A DNA stretch of 24,155 bases from JAAZNO01 sp964508025. GTDB taxonomy: Bacteria; Chloroflexota; Anaerolineae; B4-G1; SLSP01. The notes beneath the pieces are model-generated. The model saw only the letters and a program-made list of their open reading frames with translations, did no database searches and was not told the DNA's origin. Position 1 is the first letter of the stretch. Each line of letters opens with the position of its first letter. Below are positions 13,315-20,520 of this stretch, piece by piece. The stretch covers positions 1-24,155 of the forward strand of contig CAZDSF010000062.1 of assembly GCA_964508025.1 (NCBI GenBank), given 5' to 3'. A program made the position numbers and the translations under genes.

Positions 13315-14398
13315 TGCGGTTGAAATTCCACACGCGCACCAGTGGAATCAGCGCGGCGCAGCCCAGAATCAGCACCAGGAGGATCCCCAAAGCGCCCATG
13401 ATTGCCAGCGGCGGCAAGACGATGCTGACCACGAGCGCGAGCAGGCTGAGCAACAGCACCGCCGCCGCGATGCCGCCCAGCATCAGCGCCGTCTTCTGCG
13501 CGCGTTTGGCCGAAGCGCGCCGCACACCGCTCACCTGCCCGGTCTGCCCGTGGATGAGCACGGGCTGCGGCGCGCCCGCGTCATCATGGTAGAACGTCGT
13601 GTAGAGCGGTTTGAGCATCAGCGTCCAATGCTGGGATTGCACCTGCGACGCCCAGCGAAAATCGCGGATATGATGCGCGCGAGCCGCCTGCTGCACCTCC
13701 GCCGCCGCCGCGGCCTGCAACACCGGTTCAGCGTCGCGCCAGGCATCTTCGGGCAGGCGGTTGGGCAGCCGTACCAACCCGTGATCCACCACATTCGGCG
13801 CATACGGACGCGCCGCTTCCAGCCGGTAGCGTCCCAACGCGCGCTCCAGCGTCGCCGCATCTTCCAACGCTGGAACGGGAAGGTTGTCGTAACGCCGTTG
13901 CAGCCGTCCGGCCCGCGGCTCCCAGCGGATGCGCGTCTCCTTGGCCTGGTGGGTGCGCCAGCTGCTCGCGTCGCTGTACTGTTCCTGATGGCGGACCACT
14001 TCATAGTTGAAACCCGCCTCGGCCTGCCACGCCGCCGCCGCCTCCACGTCCACCAGCCACAATGGCAGATAGATCGGCTGCAAACGGTCTCGCAACGTCT
14101 GCGGGTTCAAATCCTCCGGCGGATAGGGGATCCCCTCAGCGAAGCGCGTCACCTGCTGCGCTAACGCCTCGGCGCGCACCTCGAAGGGCAGGACCAGCTC
14201 CGGCGGGCGGATGGTGGGCAGCTCCATCACGTCCTCAGCCAGGGAAACCAGCTCCGCGCCGAAACAGTGCGGACAGCGCGGCAGGGATACTGCCGCCGGC
14301 AGCGGACGTTCCGCCGGCAGCAGATAAGCCCAATCACAACGCGGGCAGAGCGCCGCCCGCACATCCCGCCCCCAGGCTTCGAGTTCTGTCTCAGGCAT
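13304..14398 (-). CDS. Zinc-ribbon membrane protein, second of paralogous pair
   Basis: 364 residues. An N-terminal single zinc ribbon (C18, C21, C42, C45: CPRC...CPHC) is followed by a long soluble domain with LPFEV, LQPIYLPLWLVDVEA, a Trp/Arg-rich strand segment and HIRDFRWASQ, then VLIHGQTGQVSG and two to three hydrophobic helices near the C-terminus (about 305-355). The order and motifs parallel the gene just upstream, so the two arose by duplication. Its ATG overlaps the upstream stop (ATGCCTGA, 8-nt overlap) and GGAGGAG lies just before it, so translation is probably coupled. Function is unknown. Such proteins are sometimes labelled PriA-like because of the zinc ribbon, but there is no helicase domain. 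Confidence 0.82.
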   Translation of the reverse strand: MPETELEAWGRDVRAALCPRCDWAYLLPAERPLPAAVSLPRCPHCFGAELVSLAEDVMELPTIRPPELVLPFEVRAEALAQQVTRFAEGIPYPPEDLNPQTLRDRLQPIYLPLWLVDVEAAAAWQAEAGFNYEVVRHQEQYSDASSWRTHQAKETRIRWEPRAGRLQRRYDNLPVPALEDAATLERALGRYRLEAARPYAPNVVDHGLVRLPNRLPEDAWRDAEPVLQAAAAAEVQQAARAHHIRDFRWASQVQSQHWTLMLKPLYTTFYHDDAGAPQPVLIHGQTGQVSGVRRASAKRAQKTALMLGGIAAAVLLLSLLALVVSIVLPPLAIMGALGILLVLILGCAALIPLVRVWNFNRKNT

Positions 14399-15662
14399 GA
14401 CCCATCTCCTCCGCCTGCTTGTAAATGTAGAAGCTGATGCCGCCGCCGATGAGCAGCAGAATCAGCCCCAGAATGCCCAGGAAAATGCCGACGCCAAAGA
14501 TCAGCGTGAGCACACCGAGCAAGCCCAGGATGAAGCCCGGCGCCATCAGCGCGGCAATCGCCAACCAGACCTTGTTCCAGTCCACCGGGCGTTGACCCGA
14601 AATTGCACCCGATTGCCCGTTGATCATCACCTGGTAGGGATGGCCCTGGTACTGATACACCGCCACGTAGACCGGCGCCAGGATGTAGCGCCAGCTCTCG
14701 TCGGCAAAGTCGAGGCTCATGCTGAAGTTGCGGATTTGCGAGGTGCTGGCTTGATCACGGCAGGCTTCGCGCGTGGCCTCGCGCATCTGCTCGCGGCCCG
14801 CAGCCCACGCAGCTTCGAGCGGCACATCATAAGCCAGCGCGCGCATGCCCGCCAGGAATTTCGGCTCGTAGCGGGTCAGCTGCGCCATATCGAAGCGCTG
14901 AATGCGCCCCATCAACACCTGGCTGAGCTTCGTCGTCCCCAAGACCGGCAGGTCGGCAAAGCGCTGCGACACCTTGCCGGACTCCCACCGCCATTCCGTG
15001 CGCGTGCGCGTCTTCCACTCGCCGCCCTCGCGGTAGCGCTCGGTGACGGTGTGCCCTACCTGCGCCTTCCACGAGGCCCGCGTCGCGGCGTTGAAGATCC
15101 AAAAGGGCAAGTAGATGGGGAGAAAATCCGCGATCCGCGCCAGCCGCTTGAGGTCGCCGGGAATCATCCAACTGCTGCCGAGCCATTCCTGGGCAATGGG
15201 GGCGCAGCGTTCTGGCGTCACCTGGAACGGGAGCAGATAGCGCGGGCGCAGCGCGTCCTGCGCGGCTTCTTGCTGAATGACCTTGTTCGAGCCGCAAAAG
15301 GGGCAGGTGAACGTCAATGCCTCTGGCGGCAGCGAGGTCCGCGCCTGGCAATTCTGGCAGTGGATTTCCTGGCGCGCTTCGCCCCAGCCGTGCGCCTCCG
15401 CCGGCTCGAACAGCGCAGCCTGAAACTCGAAGGTCGTGGCATTCCTGCCGACAACGGTGTGCTTCGGCGGCTCATAGTACCCACAATGCTGGCAGCGCAA
15501 CCCACCATCTTCGACGCTGTACGCCGTCGTCGCCCGGCAACTGGGGCACTTGAAGTCCACGATGGGCTTTTGCAGCCCCTCATCCTCCGGCGCGGGCATG
15601 AAGACCTCAATGCCCGGCACGGCAGATTCGATCTGAATGAAACCAGCAGGCGGAAAGGACAT
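14391..15662 (-). CDS. Double zinc-ribbon membrane protein, first of paralogous pair
   Basis: 423 residues. Two zinc ribbons (C39, C42, C57, C60 and C102, C105, C120, C123) precede YLLPFQVTPE, LPIYLPFWIFNAATRASWKA, TRTEWRWESGKVS, QIRNFSMSLDF and VMINGQSGAISGQRP. Three hydrophobic helices (about 365-415, ISFYIYK at the end) anchor it. The zinc ribbons probably face the cytoplasm. I chose the ATG at 15662 because GGAGG lies 5 nt upstream; a GTG at 15674 would overlap that site. It forms a two-gene operon with the shorter paralog. Heteromeric complex formation is a reasonable inference from coupling and homology; the role is unknown. Confidence 0.85.
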   Translation of the reverse strand: MSFPPAGFIQIESAVPGIEVFMPAPEDEGLQKPIVDFKCPSCRATTAYSVEDGGLRCQHCGYYEPPKHTVVGRNATTFEFQAALFEPAEAHGWGEARQEIHCQNCQARTSLPPEALTFTCPFCGSNKVIQQEAAQDALRPRYLLPFQVTPERCAPIAQEWLGSSWMIPGDLKRLARIADFLPIYLPFWIFNAATRASWKAQVGHTVTERYREGGEWKTRTRTEWRWESGKVSQRFADLPVLGTTKLSQVLMGRIQRFDMAQLTRYEPKFLAGMRALAYDVPLEAAWAAGREQMREATREACRDQASTSQIRNFSMSLDFADESWRYILAPVYVAVYQYQGHPYQVMINGQSGAISGQRPVDWNKVWLAIAALMAPGFILGLLGVLTLIFGVGIFLGILGLILLLIGGGISFYIYKQAEEMGHA

Positions 15663-15675
15663 GGACGCCTCCACT

Positions 15676-15757
15676 CAACAGTCAAGAGTCAGGAGTCAAA
15701 AGTCGGGAGTCGGCAGGAATTTTTGACTCCTGATTTGTGACGCTTGACTTCAGTATA
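15676..15757. repeat. AGTCAAGAGTC family (G) repeat with inverted arms
   Basis: Forward AGTCAAGAGTCAGGAGTCAA-type units (15680-15715) face inverted TTTTTGACTCCTGATTTG-type units (15720-15757), giving an imperfect hairpin of about 25-30 nt arms in the leader of the zinc-ribbon operon. From 15758 to 15898 I see no gene or repeat. Confidence 0.82.
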
Positions 15758-15898
15758 ACGAATTTCAGGCCAAAATCAAACGGCGGGAAGCGGTGATATT
15801 TGGAGAGCTTCGGGACGCAGATGCGTTGGGTAGAACGACACGGATGGGTCACACGGTCCGAGATTGAAGCGCTGCCCATTGCTGAGTGACAAAAGACC

Positions 15899-15927
15899 TT
15901 GGCAATGCCAGGAGTCCGTTGTATAAT
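15899..15927 (+). promoter_or_regulatory. Sigma-70-type promoter predicting a leaderless mRNA
   Basis: TTGGCA (15899-15904), a 17-nt spacer and a perfect TATAAT (15922-15927). The expected transcription start, 7 nt after the -10 element, is 15934, the A of the ATG of the next gene. No Shine-Dalgarno site is usable: AGGAG at 15910-15914 lies upstream of the -10 element. Confidence 0.8.
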
Positions 15928-15933
15928 CACACT

Positions 15934-16155
15934 ATGATCCATCGTCACCTCACGCATCAGAATTTCACCCTGGCCGCGATTGACGATATCATTGCACGCG
16001 GCAAACGGCAGGATTGGGCCCGCCTGCGTCAGGCAGTGCTGGCCGATCGCGTTCTGCTGGAGAAAGTGCTGCGTGTGTGTCAGGCGCATGTGACTGATCC
16101 TTACGCCCAACGCTATCACTTCTGGAAACAGTATGCCGAACGACACCTGGCCTGA
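15934..16155 (+). CDS. Small protein preceding AbiEii-like nucleotidyltransferase; possible antitoxin
   Basis: 73 residues, mostly helical: NFTLAAIDDIIARGKRQDWARLRQAVLADRVLLEKVLRVCQ, then DPYAQRYHFWKQYAERHLA. No recognised DNA-binding motif is seen. It overlaps the nucleotidyltransferase start by 23 nt, so the two are co-transcribed and probably co-translated. I recall similar small proteins with the FTLAAID..RG..DW pattern beside AbiEii-like genes, but cannot check this. A toxin-antitoxin reading makes this the antitoxin by position and size; it differs from the winged-helix AbiEi antitoxin. Start: the ATG at 15934 coincides with the predicted transcription start. Confidence 0.8.
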   Translation: MIHRHLTHQNFTLAAIDDIIARGKRQDWARLRQAVLADRVLLEKVLRVCQAHVTDPYAQRYHFWKQYAERHLA

Positions 16156-16822
16156 TTGGGAGCAAGTACTGGCTGCGGCAGCACACCTCCAACGCATTCT
16201 CCCGGGAGCGATCCTGGTGGGCGGCAGCGCTGCAGCGGTGTATGCCCATCATCGTCTATCCACCGACGCCGATCACGTGCTCAACGATCTCCGCCAGCAC
16301 TTCGATCAGGTGTTGGCTGAACTTGAAGCGGTTGCCGGCTGGAAGACTGCCCGCGTCAAGCGCCCGGTGCAGATTCTCGGCAGTCTGGACGGCATCGAAA
16401 CCGGTGTGCGACAGTTGATTCGGAATGAGCCGCTTGAAACGACACAGGTCGCGTTTCAAGGTGAAACCATCACCCTCCCCACCGAAGCCGAAATGCTGCG
16501 CATTAAAGGCGTCTTGATTCTGTTGCGAAATGCCACCCGTGACTATCTCGATTTTGCCGCTCTAGCCGATCACCTGGGCAGCGAAGGTGTGATCAAGGCT
16601 TTGTGTTCTTTTGACCAACTCTATCCGCAACCCAATCAGGAATCGGCTTTACAGCAGTTGCAGATTCAACTTTCCAATCCGCTGCCTTATGATCTCGAGG
16701 AACTCAACCTGGCCGAGTACAAGAATCTTGATGCGCGGTGGCATGACTGGCAGACCGTCAAAGCAGCCTGTGTTGAGTGTGCGACACTGATCTTTGACGG
16801 CATTGTGGGCCTGGAGACCTGA
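16133..16822 (+). CDS. AbiEii/MenT-like nucleotidyltransferase
   Basis: 229 residues of the DNA polymerase beta-type nucleotidyltransferase fold. Seen: the catalytic GGS loop (ILVGGSAAAVY, G30-S32), then HHRLSTDADHVL with H40, R41, S43, D45 and D47 as the HRxSxDxD metal site, and IKGVLILLRNATRDYLDFAAL (K125, R136, D137) as the second conserved motif of AbiEii-type enzymes. Members of this superfamily transfer nucleotides to RNA or protein and several act as toxins of type IV-like modules. The C-terminal 80 residues are not recognised. No Shine-Dalgarno site is obvious; the start lies inside the upstream gene. Target and toxicity are unproven. Confidence 0.85.
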   Translation: MPNDTWPDWEQVLAAAAHLQRILPGAILVGGSAAAVYAHHRLSTDADHVLNDLRQHFDQVLAELEAVAGWKTARVKRPVQILGSLDGIETGVRQLIRNEPLETTQVAFQGETITLPTEAEMLRIKGVLILLRNATRDYLDFAALADHLGSEGVIKALCSFDQLYPQPNQESALQQLQIQLSNPLPYDLEELNLAEYKNLDARWHDWQTVKAACVECATLIFDGIVGLET

Positions 16823-16912
16823 AGCGCTGGATCCAGCGACGCCAGTTCCAGGAGAGGAGGGAAAGAAAGCGCGGGGTTCGGCGCGAGGTGCGGCACAACG
16901 CTTGATGAAAGA

Positions 16913-16950
16913 CCACGCCCTGGAAAGTTTCCAGGGCGTGGCGGTTTTGG
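16913..16950 (+). terminator. Palindromic terminator after nucleotidyltransferase module
   Basis: CCACGCCCTGGAAA (16913-16926), G, then TTTCCAGGGCGTGG (16928-16941), followed by CGGTTTTGG. The strong GC stem with a short U-run fits an intrinsic terminator 90 nt after the stop. A shorter palindrome CGCTGGATCCAGCG (16825-16838) sits directly after the stop codon. The rest of 16823-17071 shows no gene. Confidence 0.7.
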
Positions 16951-17071
16951 GGCCACATGCGTCTATTGCGGCAGTTGAGCACTCGGTTAGGCAAAGGCAT
17001 CGGGCGGGTAGGCACAACAGCAAGAAGCAAAGCTGCTGAACTTCTATGAAACTGTGCTCATACGCTGGCCT

Positions 17072-18244
17072 TCAGCTAACCCGCACCAATGCTTGCACGG
17101 AACTGTTGAAGTAACGCACACCTCCACTTGGATCGAAACTCAAAGTGGAATCCAGACCCGTCCCAGGAATATCAGGCGGCAGTTCGAACAGCACAAACTT
17201 CTTGCCTGTGATCGCACTTTCTATTTGGCCCTTGAACAGCTTTAGGATTTTGTCGAGCATATCCTCTACCAAGGCTTCTACCGGATTGAGAACAAAAGGC
17301 CAGCTCAACGATACGTTAATGCTCGCCAAGCCGGTGAGTGTAATCACACCCTTCGAGTCAACTGCTCCCAGTGTATGCTGAACTACAACCTTGAAATCGG
17401 GCACCGTAAGCGACACCCACTTCCACGAGACCATGGGGGCTTTTATTCCACCCTTGAGATTAGAGAACGAAATCGTGGTCTTGATTGTCCCATTTCCACC
17501 GGTCACGGTGAGTATGGGATGAGTTGCTTTGATTGTGCCTTTGATTCCCGCACCGAATCCCGCCGCAGTGGCGCGTCTGTCAAATGCATACGACAGTGGC
17601 GGGAGCATCTTCTTGGACAACACATTGACAGCCGCAGATGACACCATCGCAATGATCAATGCATTGGAAGCATTACTGCTATTAAGCGCAGCAAGGGTCG
17701 CTGGAGCCGGGCTATCTGCTGCTGCGATTCCGGTCTGCCCCGTGATGCGCGCCCCCACTTCCAACGCGGGGCCGTTGATAACTGCGCCTGTTTTCGGACT
17801 GGCTGCCAGGCCGCTGCCAAACAGATTGGTCAGTTGTGGTACAGGAATATTGATCAATGCAGCGTTGATTGAGGGAATCACTTGCCGATTGACAACCGCC
17901 GCAACGATAGCAGCAGGTATACCAGCAGATATAGGCTGTAACTGCATACCCGTCAACGAAAGCATTCCTCCGCTGATCATGAGTTTCCCTGTTGCTTTCA
18001 ATTCTACGCAATCTTGAAAGTTGAGATTGCCACTGGTTTGAAGGTTCACCTTCAAATCAACTTCCAAGTTGTGCGTTACAACACCAGCGACAAGTCTTCC
18101 AATTGGAGGCTCGATCACATCAAAGGTGTAATTGAGACCACTTGCGCTTCCCGAGCCCATGAAGTCATTGCGGTGCGCTGCATACGCTTTTCTGATCACC
18201 ATATTCAGCAGGTCATTACCCGCATACACCATCATGCATTCCAT
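17072..18244 (-). CDS. Uncharacterised 390-residue two-repeat protein, possible TULIP-like lipid-binding fold
   Basis: No family recognised with confidence. There is no signal peptide or membrane helix, and composition is rich in Ala, Ile, Val, Ser, Thr and Gly with alternating strand patterns. It reads as two halves. Half 1 (about 1-170) opens with helix NDLLNMVIRKAYAAHRNDF, has strands including EVDLKVNLQTSG and GKLMISGGMLSLTGMQL, a helix VAAVVNRQVIPSINAALI, then IPVPQLTNLFGSG and a closing strand ALEVGARI. Half 2 (about 190-390) repeats this: helix SSAAVNVLSKKMLPPLSYAF, strands, helix LVEDMLDKILKLFKGQIESAI, then FELPPDIPGTGL and closing VQALVRV. That pseudo-twofold helix-strand order, with a Pro-rich turn before the last strand, recalls TULIP (BPI/P47-type) proteins; this is inference. 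A perfect AAGGAGGT precedes the ATG by 5-6 nt, suggesting strong translation. The base composition is visibly less GC-rich than the neighbours. Confidence 0.75.
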   Translation of the reverse strand: MECMMVYAGNDLLNMVIRKAYAAHRNDFMGSGSASGLNYTFDVIEPPIGRLVAGVVTHNLEVDLKVNLQTSGNLNFQDCVELKATGKLMISGGMLSLTGMQLQPISAGIPAAIVAAVVNRQVIPSINAALINIPVPQLTNLFGSGLAASPKTGAVINGPALEVGARITGQTGIAAADSPAPATLAALNSSNASNALIIAMVSSAAVNVLSKKMLPPLSYAFDRRATAAGFGAGIKGTIKATHPILTVTGGNGTIKTTISFSNLKGGIKAPMVSWKWVSLTVPDFKVVVQHTLGAVDSKGVITLTGLASINVSLSWPFVLNPVEALVEDMLDKILKLFKGQIESAITGKKFVLFELPPDIPGTGLDSTLSFDPSGGVRYFNSSVQALVRVS

Positions 18245-18329
18245 GATTTACCTCCTTAAGCAAACTTTTTTTACTGATCGGTCACACAATACCACCTAAC
18301 TCCGACTAACATCTCATATCTTCTCTCCT

Positions 18330-18453
18330 TAAATATCCTGAAAAGCTTCCTCAACTGGCAAGACCCCCACAACTCGTGCGTATGCGCATCTTCCAGCAAG
18401 ACGCGCCAGGTTCCCATCACGCAAACATAGGCGATCCTCCTGCCCAGGCGAAT
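18330..18453 (-). pseudogene. Decayed copy of the small TWRV-motif gene
   Basis: The minus strand gives GTWRVLLEDAHTHELWG then LRKLFRIFKERR, close to ETWRVSLEDAHTHELRGFGSLEELFRFLEA of the intact gene at 20493-20738. DNA similarity is high over about 80 nt (from ACCTGGCGCGT through GAAGATGCGCA to CAGTTGAGGAAGCTTTTC). No intact start or N-terminus remains. The stretch 18245-18329 shows no gene. Confidence 0.8.
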
Positions 18454-18480
18454 GCTGTGTGACGTGATGTTGACGCCCAT

Positions 18481-18640
18481 CGCGCACTTGAAAATCCGGT
18501 TCAGGAAACCCTCAACCGAATCCAGCTGCAATGTCTTGAGATATGGAGCCTGATTTCGCTCGTAGCCGAAGGTCAATTTGCCAGGCAACCAGAGACTCCA
18601 CAGTACCGCCCGCTGCCTCAAGTGCAGCGGCGCATTCAGC
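18481..18640 (-). pseudogene. Decayed 3-prime end of the lipoprotein hydrolase gene
   Basis: The minus strand gives LWLPGKLTFGYERNQAPYLK then LQLDSVEGFLNRIFK, against LWLPGNTTFGWDSTGHAPFVK and LQLDTVEGFLNRIFE in the hydrolase at 19351-20391. A one-base frameshift lies just before LWLPG. The stop TGA has become TGC, so reading continues toward the TWRV remnant. Similarity continues at least 12 nt past the parental stop (GCGATGGGCGTCA), so this is a DNA-level duplication. Confidence 0.85.
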
Positions 18641-18655
18641 ACGCGCTGGCGGCGA

Positions 18656-19096
18656 CTAGGGATCCATGTGATACATGCACACCCAGTAATAGCGCTCACC
18701 ATCCTGACCGAAGAAATCCCGCAGATCAGCGTCGTCTCCATCAAGATCAATGTAGGTGGTGTCCAAGGTCCATTGCCACGGTAACTGAGCAAACAAGTTG
18801 GCGTCATCACAGTCAGCCACCGGGAACTTGGCCACAGGCTTGAAGACGATATGCAGTGCGGTCGCGGTCATGTCCGGGTGGTACTTGCACTCAGGGTTAT
18901 CGCGCCACTCATGTACAATGCCGTTCGCCGCCTCCAGGAAGTAGCCTTCACAATAGGCATAATAGCCCGGCACCCAACCCAATTGGTCGAACCGGACAAA
19001 GATCCCGTTTTTGGCGCCTCCTTTTGCCAGGACAGCGCCGGTAATCACGGTGAGGAGCAGCAGAGCTGCCGCCAATGCCATGATGTGCTTCTTCAT
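18656..19096 (-). CDS. Small secreted protein of unknown function
   Basis: 146 residues with a clear Sec signal peptide (MKKHIMALAAALLLLTVITGAVLA, cleavage likely after VLA near residue 24). The mature part has no recognised domain. It is rich in aromatic residues and Asp, with four cysteines (CEGY, ECKY, DCDD, VCMY) that could form two disulfides, and a DLDGDDADLRD acidic stretch that might bind calcium. AAGGAGG lies 8-9 nt before the ATG. It sits between the lipoprotein hydrolase and the decayed duplicate of that hydrolase. The next gene downstream is the possible lipid-binding protein. Confidence 0.82.
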   Translation of the reverse strand: MKKHIMALAAALLLLTVITGAVLAKGGAKNGIFVRFDQLGWVPGYYAYCEGYFLEAANGIVHEWRDNPECKYHPDMTATALHIVFKPVAKFPVADCDDANLFAQLPWQWTLDTTYIDLDGDDADLRDFFGQDGERYYWVCMYHMDP

Positions 19097-19350
19097 CTCA
19101 CGTCCCTCCTTTCAGTGAACCAGATAGCCTTTGAATGAAACATTGAAAACTGGCAGCGCAAGTCTGATAGCAAGTCTGATAGCAATTCTGCAAAGGCGCC
19201 TCCTTTTCTGCTATGCATCCCCGTGGCTGCCCCGCGCACGCCTCGATTGTGACGCCGTTCGGATACTTCTTGACCTGCATAGGGCGCGGGCGCAGCGATC
19301 TTCTGCGTCCAGTGCTGACTGATGGTGAGCGTCACCGTGACGCCCATCGC
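19097..19350. other. Intergenic region, secreted protein / lipoprotein hydrolase
   Basis: No supported gene. A 12-bp direct repeat GCAAGTCTGATA occurs twice with a partial third copy (19158-19192). The minus strand has an open stretch (MQVKKYPNGVTIEACAGQPRG) with several cysteines that lacks a ribosome-binding site and is not recognised; it could be a remnant of the same duplicated cluster. Confidence 0.5.
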
Positions 19351-20391
19351 TCACTCAAAAATCCGGTTCAGGAAACCCTCGACCGTGTCCAGCTGAAGCT
19401 TTTTCACGAATGGCGCATGACCTGTACTGTCCCAGCCGAACGTGGTGTTCCCGGGCAACCATAATGTCTCCACAGTCACGCCGGCCGCCTCAAGCGCGGC
19501 GGCGAAGGCTTGCGCTCTTTCAATGGGCAGATAGAGATCCTCCAGGCTGTGGATCAGCAGAAATGGGGGTTCGCCGCCGTCCACCGCATACAAGGCGGAG
19601 GCCTCTCTGTAACGTTCCGGAACTTCACGCCACGTTCCCCCTATCACATACTCACGCACACTCGGATCAACCAGGTTCATATCGCCTTCGGCATGATAGT
19701 AGATCGCGGAATAGGTAATCACACCCTGCAAATAACCGGCATCAGGAAGCGCGTAGGGGCAACCCTCAAGATAGGATGCGGGATCATCCACAGCGCCGAG
19801 CAAGGCTGCCAGATCAGCGCCATAAGCCACGCCCAACGCGGCAACACGCTGCGTATCGAAGCCAACGTCCCCGGCGTTGGCGTGAAGCCAGGCAAGAGCG
19901 CAGAACGCATCCTCAAGAGGCGCCGGGAACGCAAAGTCTAGGGACACGCGGTAATCTATGATGACAACTGCATATCCCATCGCGGCAAGATGCTGTCCAT
20001 GATCTCGATAGTGCAGTCGGGAAATAGTGCGACACTGGTTTGCCCAAACTGTGGTTGAATAAAACGCACAGCCTGCTGCATACTCCGCGGAATTATGGAG
20101 GATCAAGAGAGTTGGGAAAGGGCCTGGCCCTTGAGGAAGATAGATATCAAGTTTCTGTGATCCGTGACCCTCCGGCACATACGGCACATCCACGATGAGC
20201 TTGAAGGGCAGTTCGGTTGGCGTGGGCGTGGGTGCCCGTGTCGCCGTCGCAGCCGGAGGCGGAGGCGTTTCCGGCACCGCGATGGCGACAGTTTCTGGCG
20301 CGGGGATGTTTGAGGCTGCGCCGCTGCTGCACGCCGTCGCCAATACGATCGTCACCAACAAGAAAGCTATGAGACTGGACTTGGGTTTCAT
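19351..20391 (-). CDS. Lipoprotein alpha/beta hydrolase-fold protein, nucleophile Ser replaced by Ala
   Basis: 346 residues. Residues 1-21 are a lipoprotein signal ending LATAC (C21 would be lipidated; Ala at -3 is slightly atypical). Residues 30-62 are a Pro/Thr/Ala-rich linker. The rest is an esterase/acetylxylan-esterase-like (BD-FAE type) fold: KLDIYLP, LLILHNSA at the oxyanion strand, YAVVIIDYRV, VGFDTQRVAALGVAYGADLAALLGA at the nucleophile elbow, LLIHSLEDLYLPI with acid D285, and GHAPF with H325. The elbow has A189 (GCT codon) where GxSxG needs Ser, and the oxyanion HGGG is HNSA. Asp and His remain. Catalysis by the usual mechanism looks impossible, so binding or signalling outside the membrane is likelier. 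AAAGGAG lies 6 nt before the ATG. Confidence 0.87.
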   Translation of the reverse strand: MKPKSSLIAFLLVTIVLATACSSGAASNIPAPETVAIAVPETPPPPAATATRAPTPTPTELPFKLIVDVPYVPEGHGSQKLDIYLPQGPGPFPTLLILHNSAEYAAGCAFYSTTVWANQCRTISRLHYRDHGQHLAAMGYAVVIIDYRVSLDFAFPAPLEDAFCALAWLHANAGDVGFDTQRVAALGVAYGADLAALLGAVDDPASYLEGCPYALPDAGYLQGVITYSAIYYHAEGDMNLVDPSVREYVIGGTWREVPERYREASALYAVDGGEPPFLLIHSLEDLYLPIERAQAFAAALEAAGVTVETLWLPGNTTFGWDSTGHAPFVKKLQLDTVEGFLNRIFE

Positions 20392-20446
20392 TCTCCGCTC
20401 CTTTCAAATAGGTCACTCAAGTTGGAACTGGTATTGATCTCGAAAT

Positions 20447-20520
20447 AGACCGAAGACCGACGATGGAAGACCGGTTTTTTGCGGCATTCCGGTCATCCGT
20501 CCCCGGTCTTCGGTTTTTTA
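20447..20520. repeat. ACCGAAGACCG family (B) repeat with T-run, at the end of the TWRV gene
   Basis: GACCGAAGACCG (20449-20460) pairs with CGGTCTTCGGT (20505-20515), followed on the plus strand by TTTTT. On the minus strand it supplies the last codons (KPKTGDG) and stop of the TWRV gene and may terminate it. Confidence 0.82.

Noticed and set aside
14098..14125. T-arm-like GGTTCAAATCC on the plus strand
   Set aside because: It lies inside the zinc-ribbon coding sequence. The arm does not pair properly, and no acceptor, D or anticodon arms fit around it.
13103..15740. Plus-strand open frames opposite the zinc-ribbon genes
   Set aside because: Arg/His-rich antisense composition with no motifs or ribosome-binding sites. 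The minus-strand genes have CxxC ribbons and membrane helices.
15800..15890. Possible 29-residue reading frame ending MRWVERHGWVTRSEIEALPIAE
   Set aside because: It has no ribosome-binding site and no recognisable family and is too short to support. It could be the tail of a lost gene.
18271..18810. A 179-residue continuous gene on the minus strand
   Set aside because: It joins an out-of-frame part of the secreted-protein gene to the two pseudogene remnants. It is an accidental open frame after loss of a stop codon.
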